A stretch of DNA of 64,000 bases from Mycteria americana (taxonomy: Eukaryota > Chordata > Aves > Ciconiiformes > Ciconiidae). Every line of letters starts with the position of its first letter. The first letter of the stretch is position 1. Location of the stretch: contig NC_134367.1 in NCBI RefSeq assembly GCF_035582795.1, positions 84,613,062 to 84,677,061 of the forward strand, written 5' to 3'. The position numbers were made by a program, and so were the translations under genes. The notes beneath the pieces were generated by a model. It saw only the letters and a program-made list of their open reading frames with translations. It was not told the origin of the DNA and did not search any database. Of this stretch, positions 1-12,500 are shown one piece after another.

Positions 1-398
1 GGTAAATTTTTCTGCCACTGGGGTAAACCAGTTCTTCTTCCTTGTTTTTATTACCAGCTTGACTTAACGACAGAGTCCGTCACCAGAAACATTTCCAGAG
101 CGGTTTGTATAAGGTGCGCACAGCTGTGTACAAGCCAGCGAAACCAAGTATCTCCGCGGCTTTACACGCGCCTCTCGCAAACCCGCGGCTCTGCCTCCTC
201 CGACCGAGAGGACACAGCGGGGAAAAGCACCCCGCAGGGGCCTGGGGGGAACCGCTGCGGACGGGAGGATTTGGGGAGCCTGGGCTGGCCGGGACTGGCC
301 CCGCGGCCCGACCTGGCCCGGCCCGGCCCGGCCCCGGCAGCTCCGTCCCCATGGCGACGGCGGCCCCGCGCGCGGGGGCGGGACAACCGGCCCGCCTG
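1..398. other. Upstream flank of COA6, start of CpG island
   Basis: The first 150 bases are ordinary AT-balanced sequence. From about 150 the GC and CpG content rises sharply into the COA6 island. The open frames here in several phases on both strands are GC-driven, with no recognisable protein. In other vertebrates SLC35F3 lies on this side, but no exon of it is visible. Confidence 0.6.
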
Positions 399-403
399 CC
401 AAT
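399..403 (+). promoter_or_regulatory. CCAAT box (NF-Y type) of COA6 promoter
   Basis: A CCAAT pentamer lies in the GC-rich promoter, 26 bases before the NRF1-like site, at a spacing usual for CpG promoters. Binding is inferred. Confidence 0.4.
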
Positions 404-424
404 CTCACCCGGGGCGGCCGGGGC

Positions 425-436
425 TGCGCCTGCGCA
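425..436 (+). promoter_or_regulatory. NRF1-like site in COA6 promoter
   Basis: TGCGCCTGCGCA differs at one base from the palindromic NRF1 consensus TGCGCATGCGCA. NRF1 is an established activator of nuclear genes for mitochondrial respiratory proteins, which suits a cytochrome oxidase assembly gene. Confidence 0.5.
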
Positions 437-482
437 CTAGGAAAGGCGCCGCTGCGCTCCGCTCCTCTCCGGCGCGGTACCG

Positions 483-489
483 CTTCCGG
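483..489 (-). promoter_or_regulatory. ETS/GABPA-like site in COA6 promoter
   Basis: CTTCCGG on the + strand is CCGGAAG on the - strand, the ETS core bound by GABPA (NRF-2), another known regulator of cytochrome oxidase genes. It lies 47 bases after the NRF1-like site. Confidence 0.4.
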
Positions 490-731
490 GACCGTGACCT
501 TCCCCGCGCGAGGCCGGGCCGGGCGGGTGAGCGCGGCGCGGTGCGGGGCCCGGGGCCCCCCCTCCGCTCAGGGCCCCCCTTCCCCCGGTGCCTCGGGACC
601 GCGGGCAGGGCGGCGTCGGGCCCCGCTGTGGAAGCGGCGAGGCGTGGTGGGGGCTCGCAGCACGCCCGGGGCAGCGGCGGAGGCGAGGCGCGCTTGGACA
701 GGCACCCTTTGCGGCCGGGTGGGCAGCGAAG

Positions 732-875
732 ATGTCGGCGCCGACGATGGAGGAGAGGAAGGCGTGCTGGGGGGCCCGGGACGAGTTCTGGCAGTGCTTG
801 GATAGGCACGCCGGCGATGCCTCCAAGTGCGAGAAGCTGCGGCTGTCCTTCGAGGCGCGGTGCCCGCAGCAGTGG
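732..875 (+). CDS. COA6: COA6 coding exon 1
   Basis: Forty-eight codons in the CpG island carry all four conserved cysteines, so the whole disulfide hairpin is on one exon. The donor is TGG|gtgagc, phase 0. Confidence 0.93.
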
Positions 876-2168
876 GTGAGCAGCCGCCGCGCCGCGCGCG
901 TCCGCCCCACGCTTGTGCTCAACGGGCAGGGCCTTTCTCTGCCCGTTAGCAGCTGCATCGACATCGACAAGGAATTACGCCTGCCTCCTTGGCCACGGCA
1001 GCTCCCGCTTCTTGGGTTGCAGGACGTCCGCGGCCCTACGCTTTCTCCGAGATAACCCTGCACCCTTGTCAAGCCTCGCTTGGCGTGCGCGCTTTCGGCC
1101 TTGCTGGGAAATTAAAACTCCTGAGCGGACCGCTACTGGCCCGGGAACTATAGGCAGTAGTGTATAGTATAAAGGGAAAAGAAAATATGATCTCAAACTT
1201 TCAGATAAATACACAACTATACAAGCATACAGGCTTATTGTTCAAGATAATAAAAAAAAAAAGTTCTGGAAGATACTCTGGAAGCTTTTAGAAGCACACA
1301 GAAATTACTGTTACTAAAGGAGAAAGGCTAATATGGAGGCGAGGTGACATGCAGTTGCATGGCATCTTAAGACGGGCATCTGATACCTTCTTGTGCATAA
1401 GAAGACCCTTCATGCAGTATAATTTCACAGTAAACCATCTGCTTACATGTAACTCATTCACGTTGCGCTTTTTAGTTTCCTAAGATCAAGCTACAATTCT
1501 TTTTTAATAGGCACTGCCTTTTAGTAACAGTAGTGTCTGAGGGGCTGAACAGTTCTGTTGGAGCTAGTAGACTGAAGTCAGTAAAAAGGACAGGTACATT
1601 CACAGTTGCTGTATTGACTCATACTTTGAACACTGCAGTTCTGCCATACGTCACCTCTAGCGATGGTGGTTTCATCTGCCCGTGCTTTGCACCACACACA
1701 TCAGTGGCTCTGGGCAATGAATTCAGAGGTTACCTAGCTGCTGGACTTATCTTTGTATTACAAATAATCTTTGTTCATAGCAGTGAAAAGAGCAAAGCAA
1801 TAGACTACTTTTATTAGATGTCCATGGAAGTAATGGGGTCGTTGTGACAGGAAACTGAAGTGCACTTTCAAAATGGTAAAAAAAACCCCAAGGAAGACAA
1901 AACCCAGACACACTCCACCCTTTAGTCTTCTGTTTCAAGAGAGCAAGAATCTCCTAACTAGTGTATTAAGATCCTCCTTAAGTTCAGTGATCAAAGACTT
2001 TATTTGTTGTGATGCACAAAGCCCCTTCTCTGCTAGTTTCTTCTGATGAACATCTTTTCTCTTTTTAAACAGGTTAAATATTTTGACAAAAGAAGAGACT
2101 TTTTACAATATAAAAGAAAGCTTGAAACAGAAGGGTATCATCCGCCAGAAGCTGCTGGAAAGTCTTAA
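732..2168 (+). CDS. COA6: COA6, cytochrome c oxidase assembly factor 6 (spliced, 2 coding exons)
   Basis: The coding sequence is the join of 732-875 and 2073-2168 and gives 79 residues. COA6 is a small soluble protein of the mitochondrial intermembrane space that helps deliver copper to the CuA site of COX2 during complex IV assembly, with SCO1 and SCO2. The sequence shows the twin-cysteine fold directly: C12 and C22 are nine residues apart, and C33 and C44 ten apart (CX9C-CX10C). Exon 1 ends after the CPQQW segment at a gtgagc donor; exon 2 starts after a pyrimidine-rich acceptor, in phase 0, with VKYFDKRRDF. The ATG at 732 has A at -3, and the product length equals the short human isoform. 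A second ATG at 747 is in a good context. The frame stays open upstream to an ATG at 588, which would add 48 residues. The gene is convergent with TARBP1. Confidence 0.95.
876..2072 (+). other. COA6 intron
   Basis: This 1.2 kb GT-AG intron runs from the CpG island into AT-rich DNA and ends with a tract ending ttaaacag. I see no RNA gene or repeat in it; the open frame at 1533-1817 resembles nothing I know. Confidence 0.85.
2073..2168 (+). CDS. COA6: COA6 coding exon 2 with stop codon
   Basis: Thirty-one codons plus TAA encode the basic helical C-terminal tail, starting VKYFDKRRDF and ending EAAGKS. The 3' UTR begins at 2169. Confidence 0.94.
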   Translation, partial: VKYFDKRRDFLQYKRKLETEGYHPPEAAGKS

Positions 2169-2507
2169 GATCCTCTGCTTTCAAATTAAATCTATGGAAG
2201 GAAGAAGCGTGAGAAAGCAACAGAAGCTGCTTGAGCTCAAGAACTGGTAACCTGACTGTCTCCCTGAAATGCAGGCTGCTGTTCTTGTTGCAAGGTCTCG
2301 TATGTCTGCTGCAAAAAGATGGTCATGGACAGCTTTGTCATGAGTATAAGTCAAAGGAATATGGTGCAGGGCTGTTCACAAATTAAGGTTTTGAATGTAT
2401 AATTAGTCAAATTGTTTCACAGGAATAAATGATTATTTAATAGTGTAATGTACATATTCTAAAGAGAACAATAAAACTGCTTTTCAATAAGTGAACCAGC
2501 TTTTCCT
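2169..2507 (+). other. COA6 3' untranslated region
   Basis: This is AT-rich sequence between the COA6 stop and a genomic run of 23 A (2508-2530). It contains two AATAAA signals; cleavage is expected 10-30 bases after the second, close to the A run. Confidence 0.7.
2424..2475 (+). terminator. COA6 polyadenylation signals
   Basis: Two canonical AATAAA hexamers lie at 2424-2429 and 2470-2475. The second is followed at about 33 bases by the A run. Confidence 0.7.
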
Positions 2508-2530
2508 AAAAAAAAAAAAAAAAAAAAAAA
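2508..2530 (+). repeat. Genomic A run after the COA6 end
   Basis: There are 23 uninterrupted A just past the expected cleavage site. It is not the tail of a retrocopy, because the COA6 copy here keeps its intron. Confidence 0.9.
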
Positions 2531-3180
2531 TCTATTCCAACTTCCCCTCCTTGTCAAAAAGGAGGTGGTGGTATAATGTAATTTGTATTTGTCGTTTACC
2601 AAGTATTTCAAATTATTTCAAAATACAGTTTAAGTCAGACATCAGTTTAATAAAGCAGCAAGCATTAAATCTAATGCATCCTGTGCATATATGTAATTTA
2701 CATATTTTGAGTATGCTAATTTTTTATAAGCAATAGGAATTTTTACATTAGCCATAACAGTCAGGTTTCAAGCAGTATTGCTGTTAGAAGCACAGCAGTT
2801 ATTTATCACAATCCTCACATTATGGCCTTTTATATAATTTAGTGTTTTTGATTACTTTACGGATGCAACTCCATTTAAAGATACAGACTGTCTGCAGCAG
2901 GATTAGTAAACTTGACCATGGAAGGCATTTAATGTAATAATGTAAGTGAATTTACCTTGCAAAAATTATATAATCTAGCATATCTAGATACTGGAGGCAT
3001 TAAATACTTTGGCTACAGTAAGTTTTGATGGTGGTTATAGGAAGGCACCACTTCAATTTCAAGCATGGTCATCACAATCAAAGTAGCTGCACTAAAAATC
3101 CTGTGTTTTGAGGTTGGGGTTGCTCATGGTACTATCCTGATGTTCTAATAGTAGACAAATCACACACACAACATGCAATA
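2531..3180. other. Spacer between the convergent COA6 and TARBP1 ends
   Basis: About 650 bases of AT-rich sequence separate the two 3' ends. I see no coding frame or RNA gene. Confidence 0.6.
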
Positions 3181-3189
3181 TAAATAGTA

Positions 3190-3215
3190 TTTATTTCCAA
3201 TGCAACAGTTTTATT
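3190..3215 (-). terminator. TARBP1 polyadenylation signals
   Basis: Two AATAAA hexamers on the - strand (TTTATT on +) lie at 3210-3215 and 3190-3195, about 180-200 bases past the TARBP1 stop. The 3' UTR is therefore about 200-220 bases. Confidence 0.6.
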
Positions 3216-3392
3216 TAAGGAGGTAAAGTATTAAGGCATTTAAAAGTCAGTCTGAACACTACAGAGAACAAAACATGCAAAAGCTAAGAATCTTCATTCA
3301 CCCTGAGTTTGTATCTCATCTAGTCAGAATTTCACGTTGTAGCACCATAGGAAGTCACCCAGCTGTACTATAAGGCACAAAACTCTTGGCAG

Positions 3393-3558
3393 TTATTTTT
3401 GTTGTTTTTGCTTGATCACTTGTTGCCTTGTATACTCCCAGATCAGCAGAGCTCCACTTACATGAACATTGAGTGATCGAATGATACCCTGCTGAGGAAT
3501 TTCCACACAGACATCCAGGTGGTGAATAAGGTTTGCTGGAATTCCTTCATGTTCATTT
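3393..3558 (-). CDS. TARBP1: TARBP1 exon 31 (residues 1577-1631 and stop), SPOUT knot
   Basis: It encodes [11 protein letters not shown] (motif 2) and [19 protein letters not shown] (motif 3), the residues that form the knotted cofactor pocket, then a basic, Gln- and Lys-rich tail. The 3' UTR continues to about 3180. Confidence 0.97.
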
Positions 3559-6500
3559 CTAGGAAAGAAGAAACAGTAACTTGTATCTGAGAAAAGATGG
3601 GTGTTCCAGAAAGCAGAAGATGCAAAAGTCACAACAGCATCCAAATGCCGTTTGACAAATGGTGCATCTCCCCTCAATATAACTGATGAGGACAAGAAAT
3701 GAGTTTTTTTTTTTTTTTAAAGCAGTAATACATTATAGATACAAAGAAAACATGGGAGACCTGACTCAACTTTGATGTGGAAAAACTGGTAAAGCACTTC
3801 ATCTTTAGTTCACTGGTCCAGCAATAGCTGAACACCCAACATAAGGACTCCTGCCTTTATTTTGAAACTATCCATATATAGTGAAATGAAGAGCTATAAA
3901 TGAAATGACCAGGGTGCAAAGCTGCTGGTACAGCAGGGAAGCTTAGCGGCCCCCTTTACATTCAATGAGGTCTTACTACGAGGGAACATAAGACTGCTTG
4001 AAGCCTTGAACTGGAAATGTTTCATCTCCTCAGAATAAGCACACCAGAAGATACAAAAGGTTATCAGTAATTAAAACTATGTTTTTAATTAGAAGAGAAC
4101 AAAGTGATTATGAGAACTACATTCTGAAGACAAGCTACATATAAAAAGGTTTGAAAAACAGGTATTTCTGCCCACTTTGTCCTAAAAGGATAGACAGACA
4201 GGCCCTTCCTCCTGGTCTCAGTGGCCTTGCAATTCCAGTAGCTTTCTGACTTGCAGGTGCTTTCCTTTAGATTTCTTGAAGCAGCCTCCCCTTTGTCACA
4301 TCTGAGGCTCACCTGCTTATAGGAACTGATTATTGCTCTTCTCTGAAGTCCTCCCAGCCTCTGCTTGTGCTGCAAGAACTTGCTACTTCATCCTGTGCCT
4401 CATCCTTAATTTTTAAAGCACCTCCCAGCTATGCACACTCCCACTCCGCTCCAGTCCTCCTCACCCAGTAACCCAGGGCAAACAGGCAGCCCTCCTTGCT
4501 GAGCTCACCGCAGCCTACACATACAGGGCTCCATATTACTAAAGTGAACAGGTTGTTTCCATAATCACGTCCCATTCTAAATCCACCTTTACCAGAGTCA
4601 CTTGGTTTTCATATGACCAAACTCTGAGCAGTAGAAGGGATAGACTGCAAGAGGTAGATTTACAAAAAAAGTGTGTGTTCTTACCCCAGCAATAATAGTG
4701 ACTTCTCTGGGAAGCAATATTCTGTAAGATCAAAACTTTTAGCTGTCTGCTCCACACCAATAATAGTGTAGCCTTCTGTTTTTTTCTGCTGTAAATAATC
4801 AACAAGCTGAGATGGTTTCACCTGTCCATCAAAAGTAGAGAGAAATACACAAATATTTAAATACTGCCATTTGTAAACTTCTGAAGTTACTGTAAAAATC
4901 AATTTACTTGGACAATTTTTAAGATGAACGACTTTTATCCCCAAAGACTCTGTCCATATACATAGCTTACTATTTTAAAAGCTCTTCAGCAACAGCACAA
5001 AAGGTTAAGTAATGCCACAAAAATGTACTCCACTAATACAATGAACAAAGGCTTTTCTATGCTTCTGACAGCTACAAGCCTAGTGAACGTAAAAGAATCA
5101 CTCTTGCAGAGGGACAAGGTGCATAGTTGTTATTTAACCTGGAATCCCTTCCCAAAACAATACAACAGCCAGTACTGAAGCTGAGTTGCCTTACATGCCT
5201 GCATTACAACTTGTGATAGCTTGCAGTGAAGAATTTCTTAGTGGTCTTCATTGTAAGCAGCTCTAAACTGCTTATTTGTATTAAATGCCAATTTCTTCAC
5301 GCAACAGAAACTCTATTGTCAGTACACTTCTGTACAGAGATTAGACACAACAACGTGTGTCCATCAGCATTCTGTTTTAGGCAAAACACACTACAGCTAT
5401 CTTGTTCTGAAGAAAAATCTTAATAGCCTGAAAATAAACACTGGGAGAAAAAAAAAGAAAAATTTGTACAGAATTCTTCAGATGACTTAAAGCTGATCTT
5501 GAAACACGATTATTATAAAATACCACAAACATATTTTCTACCAAATACTAAACATATAGGTTGCAGCCTTCATTTTTATAACCTAGGTAATAGGTCCTAA
5601 AAGCTTGGCACAAGTTAGCTTCAGGCAAACTCAAAGATTATCCCCATGAAGTTAGCAAAAACAATGGACCAAGCAAGATAAATGTTGTTCAACTTTTATA
5701 AATAAATATTAAATTCCAACGTACCACTGTAAAACAGAGTAAGACATAACAATGACAGCTCGCATAATCAGTTTATCACGGCAATAAGAACTTAAAAGTA
5801 ATTTTAAAATTCTTTATGAGGTTGACCCAAACTTTACTCCAAAATACTCAGAGATAACAGTGGGAGCTTCTGTTAAATAAAAAGTTCATTTTTGCATGAG
5901 AAAAAAAAGACTCTGAACTATGCATCTGATGAAGATGTACAGTACACTTTTTAGCTATTAAAATGTTTCCATTCACCTCAACAAGGGGGAGCCACTGCTC
6001 TGCAGAAACACTAAGATGCTGAAACTGCTTATCCTGTATATAATGAAGACTGCCGACAACTAGTGCAGATGCCCCAAATATTTCACTTGTACGACATAAA
6101 CCTACAAACAGAAGAATTAAAGTGATTTTTGTGTAGAAAATAAACACCAAGGCAGAATATTTTAGCAAGTGAAAAAGGACAAAGAATCCAAAAGGGAAAT
6201 CGTTACTTCAGTCCTCTATTTTTAATCAGTTTCAGGTGCATCTTACATCTGTTCCAAGTCACACCCTGTTCCACATAATTTACCAGAAAAAAAAAATGTT
6301 TTGTAACTTAGCAGAAAGATAAAAATTAGAAAAGCACTATGTCTGACAACGTGCTTCTACAATACTAATTATACAAAGTAATGGGTCAGTGTAAAAGCCT
6401 AGGCAGGGATGGATGGACACATACGCACAAGCTTAAGCTCTAAATCCAGTACCTGTTAAATGGAAGGCTTGAGAGAACAACACATTACAGCATTAAAATG

Positions 6501-9500
6501 CAGACAGCACCAGACTGTGGGCTTATTTTTCATTAACAGTCTTACTGCAGATATTTAAAATGCTGACAACAGCAAGCACAATGCAATGAAGTATTTGCAG
6601 GATTTGTTCTATCACAGCTTGCATGATACTATGAAGGATTACTTTATCAGGAACAGGCACTTTCTTGTCTAACAGTCATGAGAAACTAGTACGTCTACAA
6701 CATTTGGTTTAATTGTTATAGAAAAAAAAGTAAAAGCGAATTATTTCCTTTAAATGCATACACAGTTGAAAAACTGAACTATAACAAAGAATATAAAAAA
6801 ACAGTAAGAAACTGAGCATGATTTACAGTAAGTTCTATTTAATTAATGCATACTATGTGTAAGTACTTTTGTTTTTTTCCTTAAAATATAACTATAAAAG
6901 ACCCCTTCTTCTGAAGCAGGTAGTATTTCTTTTGGTTACCATTTTTTTTCCAGGATAAGGATCTATTTCTGAGCTGCACTTAAATAATTTTCTTATTATC
7001 TACATACAATGAGATTCATTCTTATTATCCAAGTGGGCTCTAAGGTCTAAAATAAAAATTTAAAAATGGCAGTCAACCTTACCTCCTAAATTGGTAGGTT
7101 TATCAATAAGCGAAGCCACCACAATCAGTCTGCTGTTTGATTTACCGAGTTTAGCAGCACGATCCTGAAATACCATTTCCAAGTCTAAACTAGGAGTACT
7201 GTTCTTCCAGGGTATAATCTTTTTCTGAACATCAGTCCATTCTGTCTGGCTATCTGTTTCAACTGAATCTGAACCTAGAAAAACAAGTATTAGTCATACA
7301 GCTAAGCAAGCGGTAGTGAAACTACTGCTTCAGTAAAGAAGATTATCTAAATGGTAATACTGTAGACACCATTAGTCATCTCCTATTATTTTATGGCACA
7401 TACTCTGCTCACATAGATACAAGGCTACTTAAGCAGGATAACAGAGATCAGATTGCATACCAATGTATACAGCTACTACATAGAAATAATTGTATTTAAT
7501 ATAGATTAGCTATATTTTACCCATGTCTTGCTGAGACCAGTCACTTGGTTTCAGATCAAGAAGTTCCGTTCGAGAATGATACCACTGAAATGTTTGTGGC
7601 AAAGGAACGTCAGTGAATTTGTGAAATTTAGCGAGTGAGATCCATTCATCTTCAGCAAGTTCCGAAAGGCGAGGAAGAGTGTAAAATATTGTCTGCAGTG
7701 TAACACAGTGTTATTAGCAGAGCACCACCAAAACAAGCAAAACAGATAATAAATTAACCTCTGGTAATTTTATCGCACACATCTTTTATCTAGTATTCTA
7801 TGATTTAATACTTGTTTTTCTTGGCACTTGATATAACTTACTAATGTATCTCTCAATATTCATTGCTTTACATATAGTGCTATCCCAAACTTTCATAAAT
7901 CCAGTCTCTTTCTCTCTCTGATTAGTCCTTTTTTAAGGATCTGCATTGATTATTCTTCTGAAATTCTAGAATACCAAAGAATTACTGCTATGCTTCTCAG
8001 CACAGAGGTCCTGTGAAAATTTTTTACATGTAACACTAAAGAGTTTCCAGACGCCCTTATGAGCTTCTAGTAAAGCATGCAGATTGATTTGATGTCAAAA
8101 GGAATATAATCAAAAGCATTAAAATCTAGTGGTAAAATCCAACTCAGCACTACCAATACAGCTAACCACAATCTATCAAGGAGGAACTCACACACACCCC
8201 AAGGGAAAAGCTGAATAAGATGAAGCATTTAAAACCCAGACATTTTGTTTATTCCAGTGCACCCTCAAGATGAAGGTGAAGATGCACCCTGAATACATTT
8301 AAATACTTAACAACTATTAGCCTTGCCTTTTTTTTTTTTCCCCCCTTTCTTGTTCAGGATTTTCAGGGCCGAATTTGCTAAGTCATATCTAGCATATTTA
8401 GTGTTCACAAAAATATTTCACGGAACGTCAGTTAAGAAAAGAAAAAAATTCCTTCTCTGAAAGATGGCACTGTTTGTGCCAGAACACATGTACCCCTTTT
8501 CACATTCATGTTTATCTTCTATTTTCAGCTTAGTTCCTCTATCTCTTATTTTTATCTGTACCCTTATCTTTGCCTGCCTCCCCTCAGTGTTTATGCAGCT
8601 CTCAGTTATTTAAGCTACTGCAAAAAGAATAGCTGAAAAAGATGCTCTAGGAGTTATATATCTGTACCTTGTTCACTTTAAACAACAATTTAGTTAAGCA
8701 ACCTCAAGTCACTTCTAAGAACAGGAGATGCCTCAAAAATCCTAACAAACTACATGTGATTAAGCAGATGCTCTTCAGTTATTAGAAGTAACTTTTCCAG
8801 CCACAAATATAAAACCTGATTAACTCCCACACAGATCGGCACATTCAAACATACCTCTTCTTAAATGACCTAGGTTTTTAACACAGTATTAATTAGAGAA
8901 TTAAGCTGCAGTCTTAGTCTAAAATACATAACAATTTAGGTGAAGTAATTTTTCAGTGTTTTAAGTGAGTAATAGTTGATCATTATTCATCCTACATTAG
9001 AACTACAAAGAAAGTTAAAAATATAGTTGTAAAACTATGCAAATACAATGATCAGCAATAGTCTCGGACTTGCCTCTAGACTATAATCCTCAAGTGGATG
9101 AAATGTTGCAAAGAAGAAATGATCTTGGATTCGCTGCCAGTTCCTTTTAGCATTCCTGCAATTGCAGAAAGTAATGCAAGATGCACAAAAAAAGAGAATG
9201 TCAGCAGCAGTCCCAAGTTTATGTTGGCTGACAACACTATCAGAAATTCTCAGTAATTTTAAATAACTCCTAAAAACAGGGCTATAAAAAGGGTACAAAA
9301 CACACAGATAGTACAAAATTTAACTGAATTGTTGTATTTCTAAATCAGTAAGCAGAAAAGCATTTCTGTAAAGCTCATTTAATCAGCACCCAAAATTAAT
9401 TTCCCTATCAATTTTTCTTCCACAGAAGTTTTCTCAAATATTAACACCAAAAGCATTTTGGATTTTATATTTGAGAATTTACTGGTACCAGGAATTTTGG

Positions 9501-12500
9501 AAGAATGATTTGTATTGCTTCGAAACCCATCAGGTAAGAAAATTAAGCACTCCTGACTCTCTTTTTTTACCCCACTCCTAAACTATGAGCACTGTTCAAA
9601 CATGCCTTGAGTTTTTCCTGTTGTGCTTTCAGACTGTAATGCTACACTGAATTATCACTTCATTTTCTTTGCTGATAATTAGGCTTTAATTTCCAAGTCT
9701 TGGTTTCCTTTTAAGCAGACACCCCCCCCAAAACCTAGGAGAAATTATCAAGTGCTATTTTAGAAAATTAGACTTACTGCAAATGGCTCAGAAGAACAAT
9801 ATTAAGCTGTAAGTCAGAAAAATGTTACTAACCCTGTGCCATGCATGTTTTCCACTTGTTGAAGACTAGATTCAATAACTGGTGTCAGAGCTTCAAATTC
9901 CTCCACATGCAACATTCTGCACATACCCCAGATTTTTTTAAGGGCAACTAACGCATAAAGTCGAACGCTGAAATTATGGTTGAAACACCACTGTAGAACA
10001 ACTATGAGGGCTTTCTTCAAAGCTGGCTTCTAAAAAAACAAAGATAAAGAAGCTTCTTTCATTTATGTTAAGTCTTAACATACCATTTTTAGCAGTAGAA
10101 AAGCAAGAGTGTCCCAAGAAACAGTGGTTTTCTCAAAAAAACACTTTTCAGAAAGTTTAAAGCTTTAACAGTACATATATGTGCAAATACAGGCTTCAGA
10201 ACATGGTCATTATTTCCTTTCTTCCTTCTCACTAGGGCACAAACCTACAGCCCCACTTGTGTTTTGAAAATGTATTAATTTGCTTTAAAAATTATATTTC
10301 TGCATACAAGGAAACCTCTATTAACTTCTGATTTTCTAGCGCTTAGAAAGCTGATCTTGCAAATGTAAGCAAACAGTAAAAAAAAAAAACCCCACCACAA
10401 CAGAAATGCCTTGATTGCTGCAGATGTGAAGTAGCTGACCTAATGTAACACCTGACTGTATTTCATCCTCTATTTTAAAGTTCAATAAAAAACTTGAGAA
10501 TTCCAAATAAAGAATTCTAAACGTAATATGGATTAGCTATTGCCAAAGAACTACATATTTGAGTGCTGTTATTCTACAGAAAGATCACCTTCTTCCAGGT
10601 TATCTGCCCAATTTTATGCAGATTAAGCAAGAGCAGCAAGAAAAATAAACTCAGGTGCATCCACATGTTTAATTAAAACTGGAGTAGCTATTCTAGAAAA
10701 ACTCACAGGTAATAAGGCCCTATGTATCCAGAACATCTGCCATTTATCTAATTTTCCTAAGTCCAATATGTTACAGAGGTGACAGGAAGAGTTAGTATTT
10801 TCCATAGCAAAGGATACCTTAGTAGGAAGTAGGTATTAAAAAGGTTTTGAAAAGAGACTGCAAAAATGATTTTTGTTTCAGAAATCAATATACAGTGCAG
10901 CTGAGTAAGGAATGAACACTTTTAGTCAAACTTACCTTCTCTGAGGTATTTTGAAGAACAATGTCAAAGTGTGATAACACTGATAAAAATGTGCAGATGC
11001 TTGTTTTAAGCTTTTCTTCATCCTAAAGCAAAAGAGAACGTAACAAGAAATATGCATATATAAAACATTTTTATACCCTGTAAGTTCTCACAGCATGTTC
11101 TGCAAATGCAATATCAACACTATTAAAAAAACCTGTGCTTCCACAGCAAAATCTACTAAAATACAAAGTTCATGTTATTAAGATTTCATTTCTCCTAACA
11201 CATTATTTGCTTTTTACTAACACATCAATCAGAACAAAGTATACAGCAGTGTAAATGAGCTAAAATTCAACCCAAATTCACTGTATTTCCCCCCTGCCCC
11301 AAAAAGCCCTAAACCCAATAAAAGCCTTGGGGATACTTTTCAGTGCTCGCACTCTTCCATGTCATCACAAACGTGGATTTGGGACACAGAATGAGTAGCC
11401 TAGCATCAGCCTCACCCACGTTCTGTACTGGAAGAAATGAGTTTCCACACTCTATTCACCACTTCTCTTTACAGATACAGCTCCTATTCATCCATTTTGC
11501 CGCAGCATTGCACTGGGTGCTCAAGTTCAGCTTATTTTTCAATATGATCCTGACAATCCTTTTTGGAGTCACTGTTTCCAGGATAGCCTCTGAAAATACA
11601 ATCTGTATTCCTTTTTCATAAATCTACATGCTTTGTGCTTGCTCTGTTTGTTTGAATGGGCCCACTGAGATTCAGTACACTTGTTATCAGCATGAGATTG
11701 CTTTGATTCAATAGATTATCATCTACTAAAATGACAGCAATTCCAGCTGCCTGAGCTCTTGGAAGGAACCCTGAAATAGGAAAAGGTTATATCCCTTACA
11801 GCACTTTTCATCAGTTCATATAAGCATGACAAGCCATCTTTATGCACTTAAAAAAAAGTATGAATTGTAAACTGAAAGAGAATTTTTTCCCCTATACAGG
11901 AAAAAAAACAACCCCCCCCCCAAAAAAAAAAAAACAAACCACAGCACACATCACTAGCAAGCGAAGTTGTCTCAGAGCAGTATTAAAAACCTGCCTGGAT
12001 TTGAGCAAAAAATGTATATACACAGTTTTCCAATTTTTCTATTTAATTTTAATTCTTGTCCTACTGTTTGGATTTTTAAAAAACTACAGTAGCAACTAGG
12101 CTATTTGATAAGCAAGAAGACATCTACATTTAGCTATTATGAGTAGTGAGCTTAAGCAGAGGCACTACTGCAAGTCACGTCTTCCTATACACTGGAGGAG
12201 ATACAAGTACATACATTTTCTACTCAGCCCAAATGTACAATGCTAACAAATTCAAGGGTATCAATACAGACAATTGATACAGGTCAACTCTTATGGGTAT
12301 TTACTTAGAGAAGAACCCAAGACATAAAAATGAAATGCTAGTAAGTCAGTTCTCCCCAGTCAACCCTTGCATGACTTTTGGGTATTGTAATTCAAACCCT
12401 GCTTCCAGTTTTGGAGCCACATTACAGAACTCCACTGTGAGAAAAGTCCATATTAAAAGCTGCAAATTGAATATGGGTTACACAAGTCATGTTCCCACTG

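Larger units (their letters stand above)
150..1050. promoter_or_regulatory. CpG island promoter of COA6
   Basis: This is a dense CpG, GC-rich stretch covering the upstream flank, exon 1 and the start of intron 1. There is no TATA box near the start codon, as expected of a housekeeping CpG promoter. Transcription probably starts between about 440 and 720, downstream of the CCAAT, NRF1-like and ETS-like sites, but the exact point cannot be read from sequence. Confidence 0.75.

Noticed and set aside
105-1072. Several 100-200 codon frames around COA6 exon 1
   Set aside because: They overlap the CX9C coding frame in other phases or on the other strand and are explained by GC content.
2424-2530. 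COA6 end as a processed retrocopy with a poly(A) tail
   Set aside because: The gene keeps its intron and its promoter, and the A run lies beyond the polyadenylation signal without target-site duplication.
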